Below are positions 1 to 7,544 of a stretch of 19,979 bases of DNA, one piece after another. Position 1 is the stretch's first letter. Every line of letters starts with the position of its first letter. The stretch spans positions 1-19,979 of the forward strand of contig JAZFYD010000048.1 of assembly GCA_036443405.1 (NCBI GenBank), read 5' to 3'. The notes beneath the pieces are model-generated. The model saw nothing but the letters and a program-made list of their open reading frames with translations. It was not told where the DNA came from and did no database searches. Source of the stretch: JAZFYD01 sp036443405. Lineage in GTDB: Bacteria; Planctomycetota; PLA2. Made by a program: the position numbers and the translations under genes.

Positions 1-307
1 TTCCGCCGGCGCCTTCGGGCTGACCCAGGAACTGCATCCTCAGATTCGGCCCCAACTCGAGGGGACACTCGACCAACCCTGATTCAAGCGCACGCGCGGT
101 GAGCTGCGCATAGGTGGCTCCCTCGCCAAAGCCGAGATCAGCAACCGAAACAGGCGCGATCTCGATGACCTGGTCTTGGCTGAGCAATGTGAACCGGCGA
201 TTCTCAAACAGCGTCTCGGCGGCCTGGTTGAGCTGGACATTGTGCTCACGTAGAGCTCGGAGCAGCTCCGACTTGCCCATACCGCCGACGCGCACTGCGC
301 TTGGCAT
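1..307 (-). CDS. Conserved protein of unknown function, 3' end outside window
   Basis: An open minus-strand frame starts at the ATG at 307-305 and runs off the left edge. About 102 residues are visible. A second in-frame ATG nine codons later (residue 10) is an alternative start. The N-terminus has a charged helix (GKSELLRALREHNVQLNQAA), followed by blocks such as VSVADLGFGEGATYAQL, a cysteine in VECPLELGP, and LRMQFLGQPEG. These blocks look like a conserved uncharacterised bacterial family of roughly 170-200 residues that I recall from memory. No catalytic motif, signal peptide or membrane segment is visible, so I assign no function. It lies 108 bases downstream of the HD-domain gene on the same strand and could be co-transcribed with it. 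A GC-rich hairpin (GCGGC/GCCGC around a GAA loop, about 381-400) sits in that gap. The frame is convincing because its residue composition is protein-like, unlike the arginine/serine-rich shadows of the other frames. Confidence 0.65.
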   Translation of the reverse strand, partial: MPSAVRVGGMGKSELLRALREHNVQLNQAAETLFENRRFTLLSQDQVIEIAPVSVADLGFGEGATYAQLTARALESGLVECPLELGPNLRMQFLGQPEGAGG

Positions 308-415
308 GGAAGCTCGCCCACAGTCTGTCTGGTCCAACGTCGTCCTTCCGCGTGTCGGTCTAACGATTCTGGCGATCAGCGGCGCGGCGAAGCCGCCGCC
401 GCCTGCATCGCCGGG

Positions 416-958
416 TTAGACCGAGCTCCCTGGGTCGGTCACCAACTCCTCCTCGAGTAGACCGCGCTTACGCGCCTCCGCAAGGAACCACACTAACGGG
501 GCGTTCGCCCTCCAGCCGCCCGGACAGTCAACACGGTCCGCGACCATGAAGATGCAGAGCAAGCGCATGTCTGTCTTCCTCGCGAGACGGTTCCACGCCT
601 TGTCCGTCGGTGGATCGCCGCGTTCGCTCGCCATGTACCAGGGAAGGTTGGTGTCGTGGTACTTAGCGAGAGCGATGAGCCGCTCGTCCGACACATCGTA
701 TTTGGTAAGGAGCTCCACTGATGCGCTCGGCTTCGCGGTGCCGGTGATCTTTCCGATGTCATGCAGACGGGCCAGATCGGCAAGCAGCTCAGTCTCTGAA
801 GCCGGGAGATCGTTCGATTCGCACAGCTGCACGACGCGGTCGTGGACCTGCTCGGAGTGCTCATGGGCATTCGCCGCGGCGTGCCTCTCGGGATTCAGAG
901 AGACCCCCTTCAGCTTCTCGTAGTCCGCCGTGAAGACTTGATTGTCGAGGATGCTCAT
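416..958 (-). CDS. HD-domain metal-dependent phosphohydrolase-like protein
   Basis: This is a 180-residue cytoplasmic protein. It shows the HD-superfamily metal site: N-terminal histidines in NAHEHSEQVHDRV (His34, His39), the diagnostic doublet in ARLHDIGK (His66-Asp67, with Lys70), a later histidine in AKYHDTNLPW (His101), and a distal aspartate in VADRVDC (about residue 140). HD proteins of this layout usually hydrolyse phosphomonoesters or nucleotides, or accompany RNA/nucleotidyl-transfer enzymes. The substrate cannot be read from sequence. The tail around PGGWRANAPLVWFLAEA is conserved-looking and probably packs against the domain. The protein has no fused output, sensor or nucleotidyltransferase domain, so it is a stand-alone HD protein. 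The ATG at 958 has only a weak purine stretch upstream. It is followed on the same strand by the unknown gene at 307. Both differ in style from the housekeeping genes to the right and may be accessory DNA. Confidence 0.8.
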   Translation of the reverse strand: MSILDNQVFTADYEKLKGVSLNPERHAAANAHEHSEQVHDRVVQLCESNDLPASETELLADLARLHDIGKITGTAKPSASVELLTKYDVSDERLIALAKYHDTNLPWYMASERGDPPTDKAWNRLARKTDMRLLCIFMVADRVDCPGGWRANAPLVWFLAEARKRGLLEEELVTDPGSSV

Positions 959-1292
959 GTTGGTTGGCCTGCTTTTGGTCTAACTACTACTTGTACGGAT
1001 CCACGTAGCGCGTTCGCAGACTGATGTTGTGCAGTCTAATCTGCAACAAATTTCGGGGGCGAATCCCCCGTGTCCGCCCGACAACCGGGAATTCGGTCGG
1101 GGGCCGCCAAAATCTGCCGGGACAGACCGCGCGAGCGCTGCTGCATAGCATGAGCGCCCGGTTTCCGGCTGGCTCGCCGTGATGTTCCGGGATCGCGTGG
1201 CAGCGTCGATCACGGGTCCGCCCCGCTGAACCCAACCTCTGTCCAAATGGAAGAACGTGAGGACTTCCCCGCCGACGGGCGCCGTGCCGCAC
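959..1292. other. Non-coding gap with hairpins; one is tRNA-3'-end-like
   Basis: I find no credible gene in these 334 bases between addA and the HD-domain gene. Three structures are visible. Around 1026-1049, TTG-TGCAG pairs with CTGCA-CAA (one bulged A) across a six-base loop. At 1055-1069, GGGGG and CCCCC close a CGAAT loop. At about 1078-1102, CCCGAC pairs with GTCGGG around an inner sequence. The string GGGGGCGAATCCCCC followed by GTGTCCGCC resembles the T-arm and acceptor 3' end of a bacterial tRNA (serine type). However, the T-loop is two bases short and no matching 5' acceptor strand (GGACACG or GGCGGAC) lies upstream. It is not an intact tRNA. It could be a relic, an integration-site remnant, or chance hairpins. 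No U-tract follows any hairpin, so I do not call a terminator. Confidence 0.35.
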
Positions 1293-4200
1293 CTAGAGAT
1301 CGAACCGTAGCTGACCCTTCACACCGCGGCGGCCCTCGCCGGTCGGGCAAGCGACGCCTTCGGACACACACGCTCGTTGGAACTCGCAGTGAATGCAAGC
1401 CGGGCCGGGCTCGGGTCCGAACGCCCCCGCCGCTCCGGAGTCATCGGGCGCGCGATGAGCCTCGAGGAACCGCTCGACCAGCACCTCCACCGGCTCCGCC
1501 TTGACCTCGACGATCTGCTGCGCATCCACGTAGACCAGATGACCGCGCGCGGGCGGATCGAACCCCAACTCGCGGACGGCGGCAAGATACAGCCCGATCT
1601 GCACGGCGTATTCCGTCGCACGGACACGGCTACCGGTCTTGTAGTCCAAGAGCAGCGGCAGATCCGGAGCGTAAAGATCGATCACGCCGCGCACCGGCAG
1701 CGGGCCGACCTTGGTGAGAAACGGCATCTCGCGATGCTGCGTGGTTTCCTTGAGCTCGCGCGCCAACGGCTGCTCCGCGAGCCACTCCGCCCACTCGATG
1801 ATCTTGCGCACATCGGTGTCGCGCGCCTCGCTCCAATGGCGACGCACCGTCTCGGTATCCGGAACCGCGCCGGGACCGATCTCCTCCATCACTTCGTGGA
1901 ACGCGGTTCCCTGCAATCGCCGCGGGTGTTCGTCGGCATCCGCCGGTTCATGCCCCTCATTCAACGCCTCGCTGTCGTCGTATTCGATGCCGAGCATGCG
2001 ACGCAAGCGATACCGCCGCGGGCACCTCTTGAACTCGACGAGGTCCGCGGCCGCCGCCACATACGGCGTCGTGTCCCGCGTCCGCACCGGGATCGACGCG
2101 ATCCTGTTCAGAACCGCAGCGGCGGCGTCCTCATCGCGGGTCACGCCGGCCGGAAGCTCGGCGCCGCGACGGAGCGCCGCACGAACGGCGGCACGCGACC
2201 GGCCGCGTTCCAGTTTTTGCAATAGCGGCGCCACGTCATGAATCCGGACCCCAGCCGGCGGCCGGTCCACGAGGTCGCCGAGAAACCGTTCCGTCGCAGC
2301 ACGCGTGCCGTCGCTCTTTCTCGGTTTCAACGTTCCGGAGAGGATCATGTGCTCCTGGGCGCGAGTGAACGCGACGTAATAGAGCCGCAGCGACTCGGCC
2401 TCGTCCTGCGCGTGGTCCCACTCCTTCAGCGCGGCAAATCCGGGCGGCTCGGTCGGAACCCTCCCTTCCGCGCGAAGGCGCAGGCCGAACTGTCCATCGC
2501 CGCGCAAGATCGGTCCGGATCCGCCGCGCACGCCGGCATTCAGATCGGCGACAGCCACGAGCGGAAACTCCAGCCCCTTCGACGCGTGGATGGTCATGAT
2601 CTGCACGGCGTCGTCGTTCTCGCCCGCGATCGGCGCCTCGCTCTCGCGCAGCTCGCGATCGCGAAACTCGAGCAGGGAACGGGCATACGTGACGGGACCC
2701 TCGTGGGTTTGCCGCGCGCGGCGCAAGACCTTCATCAGATTGGCGAAGCGGCGGCGGCCGTCGGACTCCAGCAGCATCAGCTCGGGGAAGCGCGTGTCCG
2801 CAAAAATGCGCTCGACCAAATCGCCGGTCTCCGTCCGGCCGGCGAGATCTTGCCACTCCCGAAACCGCGCCGCGAACTTGCGCAGACGGTCCCAGCGCGG
2901 TTCGGGAATGGCCTCGGGCCGCTCCAGCGTCGCGGCGCGCAACGGCAGCGGCGCCTTGGACGACGCCGCTTTCAGATGCACGATGTCGGCGTCGGGTACG
3001 CCGCAGAACAACGACGTGAGCGCGGACACGGCGCGGTAGTTGTCGAACGGATCCGCGAGGAGCATCAACAGGTGCGCCAGGTCCACGACTTCGCGCGCGG
3101 CGTAGTACCCGCGGCCCTGAATCACGACATACGGAATCCCCGCGTCCGTGAACGCGCGTTCGTACACATGCAGGTTCGACATCGCGCGCAACAGCAGCGC
3201 GCAGTCGCCGTAACGCAGCGGCTCCGGTTCTTCGTCCTCGCGCGAGATCGGCAGCTCGCCGCCGTTCACGATGTCGCGAAGGCGCCGTGCGAGAGCCACC
3301 GCCTCCAGCCGCCGGCCTTCGGCGCTGCGCGGCGCTTCGATCGCGATCACCTCGACCCGCGACGGCCCTCCCTCGACGTCGCGCCAATCGGCCGCGGCGT
3401 GAAGGTCCTGCGGTTCGACGTCTGTTGCCTCAAACGGCCCCCGGAAAAACTCGTTGTTGAACGACACGAGCTCCGGCCGCGACCGGAACGAACCGCCGAG
3501 CGGGTAACGCGCCGACGTTTCCTGTAGATCCTGAAACACGCCGACGTCCGCGTAGCGGAACCGATAGATCGACTGCTTCTGATCCCCCACTCCGAACCGG
3601 TCACGCCCTTCCGCGAGCAGATCGAGAATCGCCTGCTGGATGCGACTGGTGTCCTGATACTCATCGACGAGCACGTGGTCGAACTCCGCGGCGACCAGCG
3701 CGCCCGCCGGCGAACGCAGCAACTTCAGACCCTCGCGTTCCAAATCGGCAAAGTCCAGAAGCCCCTCCGCGCGCTTGCGCTCGGTATAGAGGTGGTCGAG
3801 AAGGGTCAGCGCCTCGACGACGGCGTCGCCGAGCGCACGCGCGACCGCGAGCAGGTCGAGCTTGGCGTATTCCTTCGCCAGCTCCCTGCCCTCGCGGAAC
3901 AGGTCGCGCTGCGCCGCGGCCACGCCGCCGCTCGTGGCCGCCTTGAAATCGACGGCGGCATCGCGGTCCAACTCGATGACCCGCGGAGCCAGACGCGCGA
4001 GCGCGGCGAGCTTCTCGCCGGTCTTGGCCGTCGCGGTGTGGCTGGAACAGGCGTCAAAGAAACGGCGCAGGCGAGTCCGAAGTTCCTCTTCGTCGTACGG
4101 TGCAAGCGAGAGCTCCGACATCGCGTGGGGCGTCGCGCACGCTGCGAGATACAGCGACGTCAACGCGTCCTCGCCGCCGGGCAGCTCGACCAACGCGCTT

Positions 4201-4619
4201 CGGTGCGCGGGATCGATCGTGTCGAGGGTGCGGCGCACACTCTCTTCGAGGTAGATCTGCGCCGTGATTTCGTCGGCGATCGCGAAACGCGGATCGAGGC
4301 CGGCATCGAGCGCACGCTCTCTCAGGATGCTTGCCAAGAACGCGTGGATGGTCGACACCGGCGCAAATTCCATGTCGTGCGCCAGGTCGCGCCGGTCGCG
4401 ATCGTTCAGCGCGTCGCGGATGCGCTCCTTCATCTCGCGCGCCGCTTTTTCGGTGAACGTCAGCGACAGGATGCGGGACACGGGCACGTTGCGATCAAAC
4501 ACGAGATGCATGTAGCGCGACGTGAGAACGCGGGTCTTGCCGGTTCCGGCGCCGGCCACCACCGCGACCGAAGGTTCCGTCGCGAATGCCGCGGCACTCT
4601 GTTCGTCGGTCAGTTTCAT
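1293..4619 (-). CDS. addA: AddA-type UvrD/Rep helicase-nuclease (double-strand break repair)
   Basis: This 1108-residue protein is the AddA-like subunit of the AddAB (RexAB) helicase-nuclease, which resects double-strand ends for RecA loading. SF1 helicase motifs are in order: Walker A GAGTGKT (23-29), motif Ia LTFTEKAAREM (53-63), Walker B DEYQDT (319-324), motif III GDQKQSIYRFRYAD (345-358), and later MTIHASKGLEFPLV and LYYVAFTRAQEHM. The C-terminus is a PD-(D/E)XK nuclease with LQGTAFHEVMEE, an acidic residue in GVIDLYAPD, and LLLDYKTG (Asp992, Lys994). Unusually for AddA, it has a full iron-sulfur-type cysteine set: Cys866 in FKRCPRRY plus Cys1075, Cys1078 and Cys1084 in CIHCEFQRAC. Its ATG (4619-4617) overlaps the addB stop by four bases (ATGA), so the two are translationally coupled. 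Length is somewhat below the ~1230 of Bacillus AddA. UvrD family membership is certain. The AddA name rests on the nuclease domain and the addB neighbour. Confidence 0.9.
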   Translation of the reverse strand: MKLTDEQSAAAFATEPSVAVVAGAGTGKTRVLTSRYMHLVFDRNVPVSRILSLTFTEKAAREMKERIRDALNDRDRRDLAHDMEFAPVSTIHAFLASILRERALDAGLDPRFAIADEITAQIYLEESVRRTLDTIDPAHRSALVELPGGEDALTSLYLAACATPHAMSELSLAPYDEEELRTRLRRFFDACSSHTATAKTGEKLAALARLAPRVIELDRDAAVDFKAATSGGVAAAQRDLFREGRELAKEYAKLDLLAVARALGDAVVEALTLLDHLYTERKRAEGLLDFADLEREGLKLLRSPAGALVAAEFDHVLVDEYQDTSRIQQAILDLLAEGRDRFGVGDQKQSIYRFRYADVGVFQDLQETSARYPLGGSFRSRPELVSFNNEFFRGPFEATDVEPQDLHAAADWRDVEGGPSRVEVIAIEAPRSAEGRRLEAVALARRLRDIVNGGELPISREDEEPEPLRYGDCALLLRAMSNLHVYERAFTDAGIPYVVIQGRGYYAAREVVDLAHLLMLLADPFDNYRAVSALTSLFCGVPDADIVHLKAASSKAPLPLRAATLERPEAIPEPRWDRLRKFAARFREWQDLAGRTETGDLVERIFADTRFPELMLLESDGRRRFANLMKVLRRARQTHEGPVTYARSLLEFRDRELRESEAPIAGENDDAVQIMTIHASKGLEFPLVAVADLNAGVRGGSGPILRGDGQFGLRLRAEGRVPTEPPGFAALKEWDHAQDEAESLRLYYVAFTRAQEHMILSGTLKPRKSDGTRAATERFLGDLVDRPPAGVRIHDVAPLLQKLERGRSRAAVRAALRRGAELPAGVTRDEDAAAAVLNRIASIPVRTRDTTPYVAAAADLVEFKRCPRRYRLRRMLGIEYDDSEALNEGHEPADADEHPRRLQGTAFHEVMEEIGPGAVPDTETVRRHWSEARDTDVRKIIEWAEWLAEQPLARELKETTQHREMPFLTKVGPLPVRGVIDLYAPDLPLLLDYKTGSRVRATEYAVQIGLYLAAVRELGFDPPARGHLVYVDAQQIVEVKAEPVEVLVERFLEAHRAPDDSGAAGAFGPEPGPACIHCEFQRACVSEGVACPTGEGRRGVKGQLRFDL

Positions 4620-7504
4620 GCGCCGTCCCCGGTTGCGCCGGGCGCGTCGTCGCGCTCATCCCGGCGCGCGTCCCGTTCCGCGCGAGCACGGCGTTCCAGC
4701 CAGTACGCCGGAACGGTGCGGCACAAGTCGTACGCGTCACACTTCGGGCAGAAGTCCGGGTCGGCCGGGTTCACGGCGAACCGCCCCTCCGACGTGGCTT
4801 TCGCAACGGTGTCGATCACGTCGCGCACATTCGCCATGCGCCGCGCGAGCTCGTCCTCGCTCACCTTGAAGATGCGGTTCTTTTTCGGCGGGATTTCCGA
4901 AACGCCGTCGGTTACGAACCCGACGGAGTCCCCCTCGCGCAGGCGCTCGAACGTCGCGCCGGCCGGCCGGTCGACGGCCAGCAGATACGCGTCGAGCTGG
5001 ACGTTGCCGTCGACGACATCGTCGAAGTGGATGCGCCCGGTCTTGTAGTCGCGCACAACGTCGCCGGCGGGATAACTGTCTACGCGATCGATGCGGCCCC
5101 TCAGCGTGACATCCCCCACCGGGATCTCGAACATGCGCTCGACCTCTTTCACCGGCGCCGCACGAATCTCCTCCGCCGCGACGAGGACGGAGGCCCGCAT
5201 CGAACGCCTCCACGCCTCATCGCCGAGTTCGAGGCGCAGGTGCTCCGTCACCTCGGCGAACTTCTTGTCGAAGATCTCGCCGGGGTCCTCGTCCGCGTGC
5301 TTGGCGACATGCTCGAGGACGTCGTGAACGAGACTTCCGCGCACCAACGGGTCGAGGGACGGCTCGCGCTTGGGTTGCACGCCCAGGACCCTCCGCGCAA
5401 AAAAGAGATACGGACACCGGTGGTAGTCGCCGATCGACGACGGGCTGAGGTGTTTCAACTCCTTCGGCAGGTCCGTGATCGCACGGCGGCGGGCCAACTC
5501 GAGCCGGCGCGGCCACGAGAGCATGTCGCGGTCGATCGCATCGCGATCGTAGAGCGCCGCCGCCAGTGCGCCCTCGGCGATGTCGGCCCGGCCCAAACCG
5601 TCGGCGACCAACGGAAGGAGATCACGCGCGCTCACCGCGTCTTCCGCCGCCGCAAACAACTCGGAAATCGGAATCACGCGTCGCTTCGGCTCGACGTGTC
5701 TCAGCGCATGATCGAGATAGGGCGACGGCGCACGCGGAGTGCCTTGCTCGTCATGCGAAACCCAAGAGAGGCAGAGCTCTTCGCGCGCACGTGTGAGCGC
5801 GACATAGAAGAGGTAGCGTTCCTCTTCCTCCTTCCGGCCGCGCAGCGGCAAGTGGAAATCGCGCTCCTCGGCGAGGGCGGTGCGAACGTCGTCACGCAGA
5901 AAAAGATCCTGCCGCGACTGCCGGGGGAAGCTGTCCGCGTTGAGGCCTGCCACGAACACGACCGGTTTCTCCCACTGCCGGGCGTGCAACGCCTCGACCG
6001 CGTACACGCAATCGTGCCGGCGGTCCGGCGGCGCGCCACGAAACAGCGGAATCCGCTCGAGAACGCGTTGCGCCGCCGTCTCGAGATCGAGCCCTTCCAC
6101 GGCCGCGGCCTCGGCTTCGAGCAGCTTCAAGAAACGCGAGGCGCGCGCGAGGTCCTCGTCGCCCGACGGATTGGCCTGAAGCGCATCGCGCATCCCGAAG
6201 CGCTTCCGCAGCGCAAAACCGAGGTTCGCGTCGGGCGGCGGCGGTGCCAACGCCTCCCGAACGCGCGGAAAGTCATCGAGATCGGGCGGCTCGGCTTTCT
6301 CGCGCAGATGCTGGGCGAGCTCGTCCATCTCCTCGGGCGGCGGGTGGTCGAGCAGAAACGGCGAGCGCAGAAGCGCCAGCAGGTCGCGCAGATCGAGGGT
6401 GTGGACGATGTGACGCAGGAAAAGGGTGACCGCGCGCGCGACCGGGATCTTGCCGAGCGGCTCCGGCGCAAAAAACCGCAAGGGAATCCCGTGCCGTGAA
6501 AACGCGGCGCGATACGTCGCGTGCAAACCATCGAAGCTGCGGCGCACGATCAGGAACTCGCGAAACGAGCGCGGGGAAGAAGCGATGCGACGCGCGAGAC
6601 GATCGGCTTCGTCCTCCTCCGTCGGGACGGAAAGCACCGCGATCTCGGGCGCGTCGACCTTCCCCGCATCCTCTAGAAACAACCGCTTCTCGAGATGCGC
6701 GAGCGCGCCGCCCGCCCGGTGGTTTTGGCGCAGCGTTTCGACCCGGTACCCGTGAAACGAGCGCCGCGTCCGGTCGGCGGCCGTGAACACGACGTGGCCA
6801 GCGTCTTCGGGGTCCCCAGGCAGCGTCACCACCGTCTCGGCGCAGCGGTCCTCCAACTCCTCGATGATCTGACGCTCGAGCCCGGTGAAATCGTGAAACC
6901 CGTCCACGAGGAGGAGGTCGCGGCGCCAGTCGCAGCCGGTCTTGTCGCGCAACCGGTCGCGCGCGGAACGGAGAAAATCCGCGTGGTCGGGACGGGTCAA
7001 CCCGGCGAGGTAGCGCTCATACGCGGCGAACAGCCCGAGCTCACGGCCCCCATCGGCAAAGTGGAGCCGCACCTCCGCCAGCACGGTCTCGGGATGCGTG
7101 CCCTGCTCCTTGATCTCCTTGACCAGGGCGAGGAACTCGGCCCGGAACCCCGGCCGGGGTGCGGCCTCGGGAAAGTCGGGGAAAAGCGTGGCCTCGGCCA
7201 CCCGATCGCACTGGGCCGGGGTGGCCAACTCCCTCAGGGTGAGCCCGGTGAGATGCTCGCTCAGGCTCGAAAACGTCTCCACGTAGTTCTGGAAAAGCCC
7301 GCCAAGCCGCTCCAAAAGCCCGAATCGAAGGTGTTCCGCCTGGCCATACGTCGGCACCAGGAGCAGCGCGCTCCGCTTTTTGTCGGCGGCGTCGGCGAGG
7401 CGGTCCAGACAGGCCCGTGTCTTGCCCGAGCCGGCGCGCCCCAAGATCAGAATCCTCCCCACGGACCAGAGTTTAGGCGCATTCGCGGACAATTGCCCAT
7501 GCAT
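4616..7504 (-). CDS. addB: AddB-type helicase-like/nuclease subunit
   Basis: This 962-residue protein is the partner of AddA in the end-resection complex. It has an N-terminal Walker A GRAGSGKT (22-29), a hydrophobic strand with acidic residue (LLLVDGFHDFT, about 197-207), and degenerate SF1 helicase blocks, including VVFVAGLNADSFPRQ and LFYVALTRAREEL. The C-terminal RecB-type nuclease has RGSLVHDVLEH, LRGRIDRVD and VRDYKTG (Asp819, Lys821). Four probable [4Fe-4S] ligands follow the classic AddB pattern: Cys697 in HRCPYLF, and Cys919, Cys922 and Cys928 in CPKCDAYDLC. It is shorter than Bacillus AddB (~1160). The start is uncertain. ATG at 7504 has no Shine-Dalgarno sequence, and an in-frame GTG at 7462-7460 begins directly before RILILGRAGSGKT. 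The gene is first in an addB-addA operon, diverging from the KAS III gene only 40 bases away. Confidence 0.88.
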   Translation of the reverse strand: MHGQLSANAPKLWSVGRILILGRAGSGKTRACLDRLADAADKKRSALLLVPTYGQAEHLRFGLLERLGGLFQNYVETFSSLSEHLTGLTLRELATPAQCDRVAEATLFPDFPEAAPRPGFRAEFLALVKEIKEQGTHPETVLAEVRLHFADGGRELGLFAAYERYLAGLTRPDHADFLRSARDRLRDKTGCDWRRDLLLVDGFHDFTGLERQIIEELEDRCAETVVTLPGDPEDAGHVVFTAADRTRRSFHGYRVETLRQNHRAGGALAHLEKRLFLEDAGKVDAPEIAVLSVPTEEDEADRLARRIASSPRSFREFLIVRRSFDGLHATYRAAFSRHGIPLRFFAPEPLGKIPVARAVTLFLRHIVHTLDLRDLLALLRSPFLLDHPPPEEMDELAQHLREKAEPPDLDDFPRVREALAPPPPDANLGFALRKRFGMRDALQANPSGDEDLARASRFLKLLEAEAAAVEGLDLETAAQRVLERIPLFRGAPPDRRHDCVYAVEALHARQWEKPVVFVAGLNADSFPRQSRQDLFLRDDVRTALAEERDFHLPLRGRKEEEERYLFYVALTRAREELCLSWVSHDEQGTPRAPSPYLDHALRHVEPKRRVIPISELFAAAEDAVSARDLLPLVADGLGRADIAEGALAAALYDRDAIDRDMLSWPRRLELARRRAITDLPKELKHLSPSSIGDYHRCPYLFFARRVLGVQPKREPSLDPLVRGSLVHDVLEHVAKHADEDPGEIFDKKFAEVTEHLRLELGDEAWRRSMRASVLVAAEEIRAAPVKEVERMFEIPVGDVTLRGRIDRVDSYPAGDVVRDYKTGRIHFDDVVDGNVQLDAYLLAVDRPAGATFERLREGDSVGFVTDGVSEIPPKKNRIFKVSEDELARRMANVRDVIDTVAKATSEGRFAVNPADPDFCPKCDAYDLCRTVPAYWLERRARAERDARRDERDDAPGATGDGA

Positions 7505-7521
7505 CAGCCGATGGATATAGT
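7493..7521 (+). promoter_or_regulatory. Sigma70-type promoter for the KAS III gene
   Basis: TTGCCC (7493-7498) and TATAGT (7516-7521) are separated by exactly 17 bases, a good match to TTGACA-N17-TATAAT in a high-GC background. Transcription would begin near 7528, leaving a leader of about 17 bases before the ATG at 7545. The -10 box is nearly symmetrical: the minus strand reads ACTATA. It might therefore also serve addB, in which case an addB transcript would start almost at the ATG at 7504. Confidence 0.45.
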
Positions 7522-7544
7522 GGTTCGATTAACCATCAACCGTC

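Noticed and set aside
980..1292. Minus-strand frames of 88 and 101 codons between addA and the HD gene
   Set aside because: They have no start context, no conserved blocks and Arg/Gly-rich composition, and they overlap the hairpin cluster.
2238..6499. Long plus-strand open frames opposite addA and addB (429, 457 and 637 codons)
   Set aside because: They are rich in Arg/Ala/His with no domain logic and lie antisense to two clearly recognisable proteins. High GC content creates such shadows.
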